This document shows positions 53,790 to 62,471 of a stretch of DNA of 64,000 bases, piece by piece. The stretch is from CAVVPY01 sp963750295. Its GTDB lineage: Bacteria > Actinomycetota > Actinomycetes > Mycobacteriales > Jatrophihabitantaceae. The translations under genes and the position numbers were made by a program. Positions within the stretch are counted from its first letter, which is position 1; each line of letters begins with the position of its first letter. The stretch lies in NCBI GenBank assembly GCA_963750295.1, contig CAVVPY010000001.1:930001-994000 (forward strand), given 5' to 3'. The notes under the pieces are model-generated. The model was not told the DNA's origin and searched no databases. It saw only the letters and a list, made by a program, of their open reading frames with translations.

Positions 53790-54464
53790 CTACCCGATCG
53801 CCGGCCCGATGACCATCGCAGCGCGGCTGTGGTCGATGAACCGACGCTCGTCCGCCAGCAGCGGCCCGGTGATGTCCGGGTTCCCGAGGATGCCGCGCAG
53901 CGCCTCGTCGGAGGAGTAGTACGCCAGGGCCACCCCGTCGAACTGCGGCCCACCCAGACCGAGCACCGTGCGCGCCCGGTCGGTCAGCGCGACGTCGAGG
54001 TGCACCTGGCGGTAACCCTCCGAGCCGGGCACCTGTCGTCCCAGGTCGGCGTGCTTGGTGCGCCAGTACTCGGTGAACGCCGCGAGATCGAGCGATGGCA
54101 GGCGGGTCAGCGCCATCGCCAGGGTGATCGGCTCTTCGCCGGGCACCACGGTGAGCTCGCGGCCGGCCACCACGCTCGAGGTGGCGGCGTCGAGCCAGTC
54201 CGCCACCGAGAGCGCCGCACCAAGATCAGTGAGTACCGCGGCTACGCCGGTCGCGACGTCGAGCGCGACGTCCACGATGCCGACATACGCCGGCGCCTCG
54301 GCGGTCTCGTCCGCGTGCGCCGACCCGGTGAGCACGGTGTCGTCGTGCGGCACTGCACGTACCCGGCCGCGACCTGCGAGTGCACGCACCACATCGCGGG
54401 TCAGCGCGGCGAGGTCGGGCTGACTGCCCGCTCGCGCCGCGAGGAAGACCACCAGTTTCGACAC
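53790..54464 (-). CDS. EthD domain protein
   Basis: A 224-residue protein whose C-terminal half is an EthD-type alpha-beta barrel (LPSLDLAAFTEYWRTKHADLGRQVPG, then VALAYYSSDEALRGILGNPDI). The N-terminal half looks like a weaker copy of the same fold. EthD was first found in ether-degradation clusters and is otherwise of unclear role. GTG 54464 is the likely start. A palindrome 53-69 bp upstream is a possible operator. The 93-bp gap to rbpA shows nothing notable. Confidence 0.8.
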   Translation of the reverse strand: MSKLVVFLAARAGSQPDLAALTRDVVRALAGRGRVRAVPHDDTVLTGSAHADETAEAPAYVGIVDVALDVATGVAAVLTDLGAALSVADWLDAATSSVVAGRELTVVPGEEPITLAMALTRLPSLDLAAFTEYWRTKHADLGRQVPGSEGYRQVHLDVALTDRARTVLGLGGPQFDGVALAYYSSDEALRGILGNPDITGPLLADERRFIDHSRAAMVIGPAIG

Positions 54465-54516
54465 GTCAGGCTCCGGTCGGGATTTACTGGTGGAAGGCTA
54501 CAGTAAGTCGATGACA

Positions 54517-54533
54517 CAGACCGACTCGGTCTG
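54517..54533. promoter_or_regulatory. 17-bp palindrome upstream of the EthD gene
   Basis: CAGACCGACTCGGTCTG has perfect 8-bp arms around one central base. It lies 53 bp upstream of the EthD start, just ahead of a possible -10 (TGTAGCCT on the minus strand). It may be a repressor or activator site. Confidence 0.45.
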
Positions 54534-54555
54534 GCGGCTCGACCATCGCGAACGG

Positions 54556-54578
54556 GTAGCGATCGAGAGGGTCGCTAC
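54556..54578 (-). terminator. Hairpin at the end of the pentose phosphate operon
   Basis: GTAGCGA and TCGCTAC form a 7-bp stem with a 9-nt loop that overlaps the TAG stop of pgl. It is probably the end of the tkt-tal-zwf-opcA-pgl transcript. There is no T-run. Confidence 0.4.
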
Positions 54579-55309
54579 TTCTGCCGCCGGGGCAGCTCGG
54601 CAGCGGCCTCCCGGTCGAGCAGCCACACCGTGCGCCGCCGGCCCCAGGCGCCGGCAGACGGGACCTGGACTCGGTCGGCCCCGCCGAGGGCACGTGCTAC
54701 CGCGGTCGCCTTGCCCGAGCCGGACACCACCGCCCAGACCTCGTCGGCCGCGTTGAGGGTGCCGAAGCTGAACGACAGCCGCAGCGGCGGCGGCTTGGGC
54801 GAGTCACGGACCGCGAGGATGCTCGCGTCGTCCTCGAGCCCCGGATGTCGCGGGAACAGCGAGCAGCAGTGCCCGTCCGGTCCGATCCCGAGCAGGACCA
54901 GATCGAGGTGCTGCCCGGCCAGTTGGTGCGCGTAGCCGGCAGCCGCGGCGTCCAGATCGTCGCCGTACTCGCCGTCGGCAGCGGGCATGGACACGCGGCG
55001 GGCCGCCGAGAAGGGGGCGGTCGAGAACAGCACGCGCTCGGCCGGCCGGTCGTTGCGTTCCTCCGAGTCGTGCGCGACGTAGCGCTCGTCGCCCCAGAAC
55101 ACGTCGACCCGGTCCCAGTGGACGGTGTCGGCGGCGGGGGACTCGGCCAGTCGGGTCCAGACCCGCTCCATGATCGAACCGGCGGTCAGCGCGATCGCCG
55201 CGCGCCCACCGGCGTGCTGGGCCCGAGCGAGTGTCGCGAGCGTGCGCGCGGCCACGTCGGCGGCCAACGCGTCGGCGTCGGGTAGGACGACGACGTCACG
55301 CTCGGGCAT
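54575..55309 (-). CDS. pgl: 6-phosphogluconolactonase
   Basis: A 244-residue enzyme of the NagB/DevB fold that hydrolyses 6-phosphogluconolactone. Motifs IALTAGSIMERVW, VDVFWGDERYV and LLGIGPDGHCCSLFP are typical; the usual H in PDGHxAS is kept. ATG 55309 overlaps the opcA stop by one base. It is the last gene of the operon and follows zwf in the pathway as well as in the gene order. Confidence 0.95.
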   Translation of the reverse strand: MPERDVVVLPDADALAADVAARTLATLARAQHAGGRAAIALTAGSIMERVWTRLAESPAADTVHWDRVDVFWGDERYVAHDSEERNDRPAERVLFSTAPFSAARRVSMPAADGEYGDDLDAAAAGYAHQLAGQHLDLVLLGIGPDGHCCSLFPRHPGLEDDASILAVRDSPKPPPLRLSFSFGTLNAADEVWAVVSGSGKATAVARALGGADRVQVPSAGAWGRRRTVWLLDREAAAELPRRQK

Positions 55310-56280
55310 CACGCGTCCTGGGCGAGTGCCGGGTCGTGCCAGATGTGTGTGCGCACCGGCGACCGTTCGGACAGCCCGGTCTGGCCGGTGACGGCGCCGA
55401 GCGCGGCGGCGTAGGTGTCGTCCGGGTCGAGGCGGCGCAGTTCCTCGGCCAGCATGTCGCCCGTGCTTCGAGCGGGGAACGGCGCGATGGAATCCTGCTG
55501 GTTGGGCCGGCTCATGACCAGCTTGTACCCCTCGTTGCGCAACTCGACCTGTCGGTCGCCGCCGAACTCGAGGTCGACCGAGGAGATGTACTTGCCTTCG
55601 GCCTTGGCGACCGGCACCTTCATGTCCAGCCGGCTGGTCAGCCATCCGGCGAGCAGCTGGGCGGACGGGTCGGCCGGATTGCCGTGGACGGTGACTGCCG
55701 AGGCGGGGACGCGGACGGTGTCGAAGGCCGACGCGAGCGCCGCGCGCCACGGGGTGATGACCGTCCAGGTCAGGTCGGTGTCGCCCGGCGCGTAGTCCTC
55801 GGCCCGCTGACGCAGCGCGGCCGCCGGATCGGGGTCGCGGATGACGTTGGTGATCCGCCGGTCGGCGAACACGCCGAGCGGGTCGTGGGCGATGACCTCC
55901 GGGGTCTGCGAGTAGAACCACGCGACGACGGGCGCGTCCGGTGCGAGCAGCGGCAACGTCACCGACTCCGCGTGCAGGGCCAGCCGACCAGCCATCCGCA
56001 GCACGACCGATTCACCCGGGCCGTACCGCCCGCCGATCGACACCTCGGCGTCGAGGCGGGGGACCGCTGCGTCGATGTTGTGCCGGACCACCATCAGCAC
56101 CCGGGCGGGATGCCGGGACGCAGCCGTGGCGACGGCGGCCTCGACCTCGGCGGCGTGCATCTCCTCCATGACGACGACGAGCGTCAGCGCCAGACCGCTG
56201 GTCACCCCGCCGCCGGTGCGCCGCTCGGCGGCCAGCGCCTTGACCACGGCCGTCCCGGTGGTGTCCCAGAGCGTGGTCAT
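55309..56280 (-). CDS. opcA: Glucose-6-phosphate dehydrogenase assembly protein OpcA
   Basis: A 323-residue protein of the OpcA family, which activates or assembles G6PDH in cyanobacteria and actinobacteria. Seen: TLVVVMEEMHAAEVEAAVATAA, VVAWFYSQTPEVIAHDPLGVFADRRITNV, LTWTVITPWRAALASAFD. ATG 56280 overlaps the zwf stop (ATGA) and replaces an earlier in-frame start inside zwf. A linker to pgl is formed by the TGATG overlap. Confidence 0.95.
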   Translation of the reverse strand: MTTLWDTTGTAVVKALAAERRTGGGVTSGLALTLVVVMEEMHAAEVEAAVATAASRHPARVLMVVRHNIDAAVPRLDAEVSIGGRYGPGESVVLRMAGRLALHAESVTLPLLAPDAPVVAWFYSQTPEVIAHDPLGVFADRRITNVIRDPDPAAALRQRAEDYAPGDTDLTWTVITPWRAALASAFDTVRVPASAVTVHGNPADPSAQLLAGWLTSRLDMKVPVAKAEGKYISSVDLEFGGDRQVELRNEGYKLVMSRPNQQDSIAPFPARSTGDMLAEELRRLDPDDTYAAALGAVTGQTGLSERSPVRTHIWHDPALAQDA

Positions 56281-57890
56281 GGCCGCCGCCAAGTCCGGCC
56301 GTCGCGTTCGAGCATCTCGTCGGCGGCCTTGGGTCCCCACTCGCCGGCGCGGTACTTCTCCGGCGGCCGGTCCGCCCAGAAGGCCTCGAGCGGGTCGATC
56401 ACCCGCCAGGACGCTTCGACCTCGGCGTTGCGGGGGAACAGGGTCGAATCGCCGAGCAACACGTCGAGGATGAGCCGCTCGTAGGCCTCGGGCGAGGCCT
56501 CGGTGAACGCCTCGCCGTAGAGGAAGTCCATCGACACGTCCCGGACCTCCATCATCGACCCCGGCACCTTGGAGCCGAACTTCAGCGTCACTCCCTCGTC
56601 CGGCTGCACCCGGATCACCAGCTGGTTGTGGCCGAGTTCCTCGGTGTCGGTCTGGCTGAACGGCAGGTGCGGAGCCTTCTTGAACAGCACCGCGATCTCG
56701 GTGACCCGGCGCGGCAGGCGCTTGCCCGTCCGCAGGTAGAACGGCACGCCGGCCCAGCGCCGGGTGTCGATGCCCAGGCGGACCGCTGCGAACGTCTCGG
56801 TCGTCGAGTCGTCCGGTACGCCGTCCTCCTCGACGTAGGCCGCGGCCCGCTCACCGGCCTGCCAGCCCTGGTCGTACTGGCCGCGCACGGCGTAGGACGC
56901 GAGGTCGGGGGGCAGGGTGATCGCCCGCAGCACCTTGAGCTTCTCGACCTGGATGGCTTCGGCGGTGAACTCGACCGGCTCCTCCATCGCGGTGAGGGCG
57001 AGCAGTTGGAGCAGGTGGTTCTGCAACACGTCCCGCGCCGCGCCGGTGGCGTCGTAGAAGGTCGCGCGGCCCCCGATGCCGACGTCCTCGGCCATCGTGA
57101 TCTGCACCGAGTCGACGAAGTTCGCGTTCCAGACCGGTTCGAACAGCTGGTTGGCGAAGCGCAGCGCCATCAGATTCTGGACGGTCTCCTTGCCCAGATA
57201 GTGGTCGATGCGGAACACGTCCGGCGGGGTGAAGACGTCGTCGACGAGCTTGTTGAGCTCGAGCGCGCTCGCCAGGTCGTGGCCGAACGGCTTCTCGACC
57301 ACGACGCGGCGCCAACCGCCGGATTCCTCGTTGACCGACATCCGGGTCCGTCGCATCTGTCCGAGCACGACCGGGAACATCGCCGGTGGGACCGACAGGT
57401 AGAACGCCGCGTTTCCCTTGATGCCGTGGGAGTCACACAGGTCGCCGAGCGCCTTGTGCAGGGTGTCGAACGAGTCGTCGTCGTCGAAGGATCCGGGGAC
57501 GAACATGATCTCGCCCGACAGCCGGGCCCACACGTCGTCCTTCCACTCGGTCCGGGCGTGCTCCTTGGCCGCCGTGCGGGCTAGTTCCTCGAAGTCGCCG
57601 TCACCCCAGTCGCGCCGGGCGAAGCCGAGCAGGACGAAGTCGGCCGGCAACAGCCCGCGGTTGGCCAGGTCGTACACGGCAGGGAGCAGCTTCTTGCGAG
57701 CCAGGTCGCCGGTCACGCCGAAGACGACGAGCGCGCACGGCTCGGGAACCCGCGGCAGCCGGCGGTCGCGCGGATCGCGCAGCGGGTTGTGATCGAGCGT
57801 GGGCGTCGGGATCGGGGCGCTGTTGGCCACGGGCGCCTCTGCCTCGGTCTCGTCGAGCGCCGTCGCGGTAGTAGCCCCGTCGTCGGTCAT
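56277..57890 (-). CDS. zwf: Glucose-6-phosphate 1-dehydrogenase
   Basis: The first enzyme of the oxidative pentose phosphate pathway, NADP-dependent. The protein is about 537 residues. VVFGVTGDLARKKLLPAVYDL is the nucleotide motif, VVVEKPFGHD and RIDHYLGKE the substrate/catalytic His segment. A 35-residue acidic/Pro-rich N-terminal extension precedes the fold. ATG 57890 lies 7 nt after the tal stop; GTG 57911, overlapping tal, is the alternative and would add seven residues. Confidence 0.97.
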   Translation of the reverse strand: MTDDGATTATALDETEAEAPVANSAPIPTPTLDHNPLRDPRDRRLPRVPEPCALVVFGVTGDLARKKLLPAVYDLANRGLLPADFVLLGFARRDWGDGDFEELARTAAKEHARTEWKDDVWARLSGEIMFVPGSFDDDDSFDTLHKALGDLCDSHGIKGNAAFYLSVPPAMFPVVLGQMRRTRMSVNEESGGWRRVVVEKPFGHDLASALELNKLVDDVFTPPDVFRIDHYLGKETVQNLMALRFANQLFEPVWNANFVDSVQITMAEDVGIGGRATFYDATGAARDVLQNHLLQLLALTAMEEPVEFTAEAIQVEKLKVLRAITLPPDLASYAVRGQYDQGWQAGERAAAYVEEDGVPDDSTTETFAAVRLGIDTRRWAGVPFYLRTGKRLPRRVTEIAVLFKKAPHLPFSQTDTEELGHNQLVIRVQPDEGVTLKFGSKVPGSMMEVRDVSMDFLYGEAFTEASPEAYERLILDVLLGDSTLFPRNAEVEASWRVIDPLEAFWADRPPEKYRAGEWGPKAADEMLERDGRTWRRP

Positions 57891-57897
57891 CTGCGGA

Positions 57898-59007
57898 TCA
57901 GGAGGTGACACGGTCGAGCTGGGCCTGGACGCTCTCGGCGAGCTGCGCGTACGAGTCCTCGAACTTCTGCACGCCCTCGACCTCGAGCAGTTCGATCACG
58001 TCGTCGTACTCGACGCCGAGTCCGGCCAGATCGTCGAGCACCTTGCGCGCCGCGGCGTAGCTGCCACTGACCGTGTCGCCGACGATCTTGCCGTGGTCGG
58101 CGACGGCGTCCATGGTCGCCTCGGGCATGGTGTTGACCGTGTTCGGGGCGACGAGCTGGACGATGTACATCGTGTCGTCGTAGTCGGGGTCTTTCACCCC
58201 GGTCGAGGCCCAGAGCGGGCGCTGGGTCTGCGCACCGGCTGCGGCGAGGGTCTGCCAGCGCTGTGACCCGACGACCTTCTCGTACCGCTCGTACGCAAGC
58301 TGGGCGTTGGCGATGCCGGCCTTGCCGCGCATCGCCTTCGCGCCGTCGGTGCCGATCTTGTCCAGGCGCTTGTCGATCTCGGTGTCCACCCGCGAGACGA
58401 AGAACGAGGCGACCGAGCGGATCGTCGACAGGTCGATGCCCGCCGCATGCGCCTGCTCGAGGCCGGTCAGGTAGGCGTCCATGACCGCGTCGTAGCGGTC
58501 CAGCCCGAAGATCAGCGTGACGTTGACGCTGATGCCCGCCGCGGTCGCCGCCGTGATCGCCGGCAGCCCGGCCTTGGTCGCCGGAATCTTGATCATCACG
58601 TTCGGCCGGTCGACCAGCCACCAGAGCCCCTTGGCCTCGGCCGTCGTCCGGTCGGTCTCGTGGGCCAGCCGCGGGTCGACCTCGATCGACACCCGGCCGT
58701 CCTTGCCGTCGGTGCGGTCATAGACCGGACGGAGCACGTCGCAGGCCCAGCGGATGTCGTAGGCCATCAGGTAACGGACCGCGCCGTCGACGCCGATGCC
58801 GCGCACCTTCAACTCGCGGCACTGCTCGTCGTAGGCGTCGCCCTTCTCGAGCGCCTTCTGGAAGATCGTCGGGTTGCTGGTGACCCCGACGACGTGCCTG
58901 GTGTCGACGAGTTCCTTCAGGTTGCCGGTACGCAGTCGCTCACGGCTGATGTCGTCGAGCCAGACGGACACATCCTGCGCCGACAGTTCGGCCAGTGGAT
59001 CGGACAT
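57898..59007 (-). CDS. tal: Transaldolase
   Basis: A 369-residue class I aldolase-type enzyme moving dihydroxyacetone units between sedoheptulose 7-phosphate and glyceraldehyde 3-phosphate. The Schiff-base Lys is in NVMIKIPATKAG; GVTSNPTIFQKA and SVNVTLIFGLDRYDAVMDA are family motifs. The length suits the longer actinobacterial type. GGGAGA seven bases before ATG 59007 is its ribosome-binding site. It lies 35 nt after tkt. Confidence 0.97.
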   Translation of the reverse strand: MSDPLAELSAQDVSVWLDDISRERLRTGNLKELVDTRHVVGVTSNPTIFQKALEKGDAYDEQCRELKVRGIGVDGAVRYLMAYDIRWACDVLRPVYDRTDGKDGRVSIEVDPRLAHETDRTTAEAKGLWWLVDRPNVMIKIPATKAGLPAITAATAAGISVNVTLIFGLDRYDAVMDAYLTGLEQAHAAGIDLSTIRSVASFFVSRVDTEIDKRLDKIGTDGAKAMRGKAGIANAQLAYERYEKVVGSQRWQTLAAAGAQTQRPLWASTGVKDPDYDDTMYIVQLVAPNTVNTMPEATMDAVADHGKIVGDTVSGSYAAARKVLDDLAGLGVEYDDVIELLEVEGVQKFEDSYAQLAESVQAQLDRVTS

Positions 59008-59020
59008 AGTGTGTTCTCCC

Positions 59021-59048
59021 TTGTCTTCTCAGGCTTGTCTTCTCAGGC
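59021..59048 (-). repeat. 14-bp tandem duplication spanning the tkt stop
   Basis: Plus-strand unit TTGTCTTCTCAGGC occurs twice with no gap (59021-59034 and 59035-59048). The TGA of tkt falls in the second unit, so the duplication includes a copy of the last codons, followed by the tal ribosome-binding site. Confidence 0.85.
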
Positions 59049-61157
59049 TCCGGCGTGCTGGAGCGCGGAGTGCGCGGCGGCGACGACCCGGTCGGGGGTG
59101 AAGCCGAACTGCTCGAACAGCACGTCACCCTCGGCGCTGGCACCGTAGTGCTCGATGGACACGATCTCGCCCGCCTCGCCGACCCACTCGCGCCAGCCTT
59201 GCTTCACGGCGGCCTCGACGCTGACGCGCGCCTTGATCTCGGGCGGCAGGATCTCCTGCCGGTAGGACGCGGGCTGCGCCTCGAACCACTCGACACACGG
59301 CATCGACACGACCCGCGTGGGCGTGCCCTCGGCCTCGAGGGCCGTGCGGGCCTTCAGTGCCAGGCCGACCTCGGAGCCGGTCGCGATGATGATCACCTGC
59401 GCCCGCCCGGTGGACGCCTCTTCCAGGACGTAGCCGCCCTTGCCCGCATCGGCCACCTTGACCGGGTCGAGCACCGGCAGGTTCTGCCGCGACAGCGCGA
59501 TGCCCGCGGGTCCGTCGGTCTTCTCGAGGATCACGCGCCAGCAGACCGCTGTCTCGTTCGGGTCGGCGGGGCGGACGACGTCCAGGCCGGGGATGGCGCG
59601 CAACGCGGCTAGGTGCTCGATCGGCTGGTGGGTCGGGCCGTCCCCGCCGAGGCCGATCGAGTCGTGCGTCCAAACGAAGATGGACGGCAGGTGCATCAGC
59701 GCAGCCAGCCGGACCGGCGGGCGCATGTAGTCGCTGAACACCAGGAACGTCCCGCCGTAGGCGCGTGTCCCACCGTGCAGGTTGATCCCGTTGAGGATCG
59801 CGCCCATCGCGTGCTCGCGGATGCCGAAGTGCAGCGTGCGCCCGTACGGGCCGCCCGGCCACATCTTGGTCTGGTGCTCGGCCGGGATGAAGCTGGGCTG
59901 ACCCTCCATGGTGGTGTTGTTGCTCTCGGCCAGGTCGGCCGAGCCGCCCCAGAGTTCGGGCAGCGCGTCGGCGAGCGCGCCGAGCACCTCGCCGGACGCC
60001 TTGCGGGTGGAGATGGAGTTCGCCTTGCCGTCCTTCTCGGCCGGCCAGCTCGGCAGCGCGCTCGTCCAGCCGTCGGGCAGGGTGCGGTTCTTCAGCCGCT
60101 CGTGCAGCTGGAAACCCTTCGGATTGGCCTTGGCCCACGCGTCGTATCCCTGCTGCCACTCGGCATGGATTTCGCGGTTGCGGTCGATGACCGAGCGAGT
60201 GTGCTCGAGGACGCCGGCCGGGACGGCGAAGTGGATGTCCGGGTCGAAGCCGAGGATCTGCTTGGTGTTGCGGATCTCGTCCTCGCCGAGCGCGGATCCG
60301 TGCGCCTTGCCGGTGTTCTGCAGTGTCGGTGCCGGCCAGCCGATGATCGTGCCGACGGAGATGAACGACGGCTTGTCGGTCACGGCCTTGGCGGCGTCGA
60401 CGGCCTGCTCGAGTGCCGCCACGTCCTCACCGGAGTCGACCCGGGCGACGTGCCAGCCGTAGGCCTCGTAGCGGGCCATCACGTCCTCGCTGAAGGCGAC
60501 CGCGGTGTCGTCCTCGATCGAAATGTGGTTGTCGTCGTAGAAAAGGATCAGGTTTCCCAGTTGCTGGTGCCCGGCGAGCGAGGACGCCTCGGACGTCACG
60601 CCCTCCTGCATGCACCCGTCACCGGCGATGACGTAGATGAAATGGTCGAACGGCGAGGTCCCCGCGGGGGCATCCGGGTCGTACAGGCCACGTTCGCGGC
60701 GAGCCGCCATCGCCATCCCGACGCCGTTGGCCACCCCCTGCCCGAGCGGGCCGGTCGTCACCTCGACTCCCGCGGTGTGGTGGTACTCGGGGTGCCCCGG
60801 AGTGCGGGACTCCCAGGTGCGCAGCGATTCGAGGTCGGACAGTTCGAGCCCGTACCCGGAGAGGAACAGCTGGCAGTACTGGGTGAGCGAGGAATGCCCG
60901 TTGGACAGCACGAAGCGGTCCCGACCCACCCATTCGGGATCGGTGGGATCGTGGCGCATCACCCGCTGGTGCAGCAGGTACGCGAGCGGAGCCAGGCTCA
61001 TCGCCGTTCCCGGATGGCCACTACCGGCCTTCTGGACCGCGTCGGCCGCGAGCAACCGGGCGGTGTCGACGGCCTTCGTGTCCAGGTCGGCCCACCACGA
61101 CGGGTAGGCCTGCTCGACGGGTGCCTTGTTGCTCTTGGTCGCGTTCGTCTTAGCCAC
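59043..61157 (-). CDS. tkt: Transketolase
   Basis: A thiamine-diphosphate enzyme of the pentose phosphate pathway, 704 residues. Motifs: ADAVQKAGSGHPGTAMSLAPLAYLL, ThDP-binding IAGDGCMQEGVTSEASSLAGHQ, GIREHAMGAILNG and THDSIGLGGDGPTHQPIEHL. GTG 61157 is chosen because GGAAGGGA precedes it and the conserved part starts soon after (AYPSWWADLDTKAVDTARLLA). It heads the five-gene operon. TACGCT at 61253-61248 may be its -10 box. As a ThDP enzyme it depends on the thiamine genes at 14-22 kb. Confidence 0.97.
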   Translation of the reverse strand: MAKTNATKSNKAPVEQAYPSWWADLDTKAVDTARLLAADAVQKAGSGHPGTAMSLAPLAYLLHQRVMRHDPTDPEWVGRDRFVLSNGHSSLTQYCQLFLSGYGLELSDLESLRTWESRTPGHPEYHHTAGVEVTTGPLGQGVANGVGMAMAARRERGLYDPDAPAGTSPFDHFIYVIAGDGCMQEGVTSEASSLAGHQQLGNLILFYDDNHISIEDDTAVAFSEDVMARYEAYGWHVARVDSGEDVAALEQAVDAAKAVTDKPSFISVGTIIGWPAPTLQNTGKAHGSALGEDEIRNTKQILGFDPDIHFAVPAGVLEHTRSVIDRNREIHAEWQQGYDAWAKANPKGFQLHERLKNRTLPDGWTSALPSWPAEKDGKANSISTRKASGEVLGALADALPELWGGSADLAESNNTTMEGQPSFIPAEHQTKMWPGGPYGRTLHFGIREHAMGAILNGINLHGGTRAYGGTFLVFSDYMRPPVRLAALMHLPSIFVWTHDSIGLGGDGPTHQPIEHLAALRAIPGLDVVRPADPNETAVCWRVILEKTDGPAGIALSRQNLPVLDPVKVADAGKGGYVLEEASTGRAQVIIIATGSEVGLALKARTALEAEGTPTRVVSMPCVEWFEAQPASYRQEILPPEIKARVSVEAAVKQGWREWVGEAGEIVSIEHYGASAEGDVLFEQFGFTPDRVVAAAHSALQHAGA

Positions 61158-61375
61158 TGTGTGCGTGGTCCCTTCCGTAAGGGCGGTATGGGGCACGAAT
61201 CGGGTCCCACGAGGCGGCCCTGCCGCATGGCTGACGTACCCGCATCCAGCGTAGCGATCCCCATCCCGGCCGTGCGCCGTCCTCGACCGTGAGCGGTGTC
61301 GGGTGGCTCGCGGCACGGTGGACGGCACGCTCACCAGTGGCGCTGGCCGCGTGCGGGAACGGTGATCGGCCTAGC
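61158..61375. promoter_or_regulatory. Divergent promoter region of tkt and ctaB
   Basis: A 310-bp gap separates tkt from ctaB. On the minus side TACGCT (61253-61248) sits about 90 bases before the tkt GTG. On the plus side the leaderless box TACTCT of the ctaB leader ORF begins at 61376. Nothing else is clear. Confidence 0.35.
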
Positions 61376-61381
61376 TACTCT
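61376..61381 (+). promoter_or_regulatory. Leaderless -10 box (TACTCT) of the ctaB leader ORF
   Basis: TACTCT ends six bases before GTG 61388. No other promoter-like box is nearer to ctaB, so ctaB mRNA probably begins with the leader ORF. Confidence 0.5.
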
Positions 61382-61387
61382 GTAGTC

Positions 61388-61471
61388 GTGAGTGAAGCCG
61401 GCGAGCGAAGCACCCTCGGTGGGTTCCGCCGTCCGGTCCGCCGCCGGCGCCGCGCCGTGGATCGGACGTGA
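61388..61471 (+). CDS. 27-codon leader ORF coupled to ctaB
   Basis: GTG 61388 opens the frame VSEAGERSTL...RAVDRT, Arg-rich in its second half, and stops at TGA 61469-61471. The stop overlaps the GTG start of ctaB (GTGA), so ribosomes finishing the leader would restart on ctaB. The leaderless box TACTCT precedes it at the standard distance. A run of five Arg codons makes translation-speed control conceivable. It is too short to identify a protein family. Confidence 0.5.
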   Translation: MSEAGERSTLGGFRRPVRRRRRAVDRT

Positions 61472-62418
61472 CGCAGACCCCGGTTGCGCCCGCTCCCATC
61501 GGCTCGGACGAGGCCCGCACCCTGCCCCACGCGAAGCCGGTCACCGGCGGCCGCAGCCGCGTCGCCGCGTACGTCGCGCTCACCAAGCCGCGGATCATCG
61601 AACTGCTTCTGGTCACCACGCTGCCCGCGATGGTGCTCGCGGCCAGGGGCCTGCCGGAGTGGCGCGTCGCAGTGTTGACGATGCTCGGCGGAACGCTCGC
61701 CGCGGGCTCGGCCAATGCTCTCAACTGCTACCTCGATCGCGACATCGACTCGATCATGCGGCGCACGACCCGGCGTCCACTGGCCCGGCACGAGGTGTCG
61801 CCGACCGGAGCGCTGGTGTTCGGCGCGGTCCTCGGCGTGGTGTCGGTCCTGATCATCGGCCTGTCGACCAACTGGTTGGCCGGCTCGCTCACCTTCGCCG
61901 CGATCGCGTTCTACATCGTCGTCTACACCATGGTGCTCAAGCGCCGGACCGCCCAGAACATCGTGTGGGGCGGGGCCGCCGGCTGCATGCCGGTGCTGAT
62001 CGGGTGGTCCGCCGTCACCGGCAGCCTGGCCGTGGCGCCGTTCGTCCTGTTCGCGGTGGTGTTCTTCTGGACGCCGCCGCACACCTGGGCGCTGGCCACC
62101 CGCTATCGCGACGACTACGCGCGCGCCGGCGTCCCCATGTTGCCGGTGGTAGCGAGCCCCGCGCGGGTGACCCGCGACATCCTCGTCTACACCTGGCTCA
62201 CCGTGGCGGCGTCCGTGCTGCTGTGGCCGCTCGCCACGTCCTGGGTCTACGGCGTGCTCGCGATCGCCGCCGGCGTGGTGCTGCTGGTCGGCGCCCACCG
62301 GTTGCACCGCGACACGGTCGCCGGCCGGTCGGCCAAGCCGATGACGTTCTTCCACCTGTCGAACAGCTACCTGGCCTTCGTCTTTGTCGCTGTCGCGATC
62401 GACACGTTCCTGCGCTGA
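61468..62418 (+). CDS. ctaB: Protoheme IX farnesyltransferase (heme O synthase)
   Basis: A UbiA-family membrane enzyme that farnesylates heme B to heme O for terminal oxidases. The 316-residue protein has about eight or nine helices. The first Asp-rich motif is NCYLDRDIDSIMRRTTRRPL (substrate/Mg site), and the second conserved loop is FFWTPPHTWALATRYRDDYA. GTG 61468 overlaps the leader ORF stop. ctaB next to tkt/tal/zwf in divergent orientation is a normal actinobacterial layout. Confidence 0.96.
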   Translation: MTQTPVAPAPIGSDEARTLPHAKPVTGGRSRVAAYVALTKPRIIELLLVTTLPAMVLAARGLPEWRVAVLTMLGGTLAAGSANALNCYLDRDIDSIMRRTTRRPLARHEVSPTGALVFGAVLGVVSVLIIGLSTNWLAGSLTFAAIAFYIVVYTMVLKRRTAQNIVWGGAAGCMPVLIGWSAVTGSLAVAPFVLFAVVFFWTPPHTWALATRYRDDYARAGVPMLPVVASPARVTRDILVYTWLTVAASVLLWPLATSWVYGVLAIAAGVVLLVGAHRLHRDTVAGRSAKPMTFFHLSNSYLAFVFVAVAIDTFLR

Positions 62419-62458
62419 ACCGCCCCGCCGTCGCCGAGAACACACCGTGGCCCGACCG

Positions 62459-62464
62459 TAGGCT
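62459..62464 (+). promoter_or_regulatory. Leaderless -10 box (TAGGCT) of the ATP-grasp gene
   Basis: TAGGCT ends seven bases before ATG 62472. It is the same hexamer as at the PPK2 and uvrA genes. Confidence 0.5.
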
Positions 62465-62471
62465 GGCGGGC

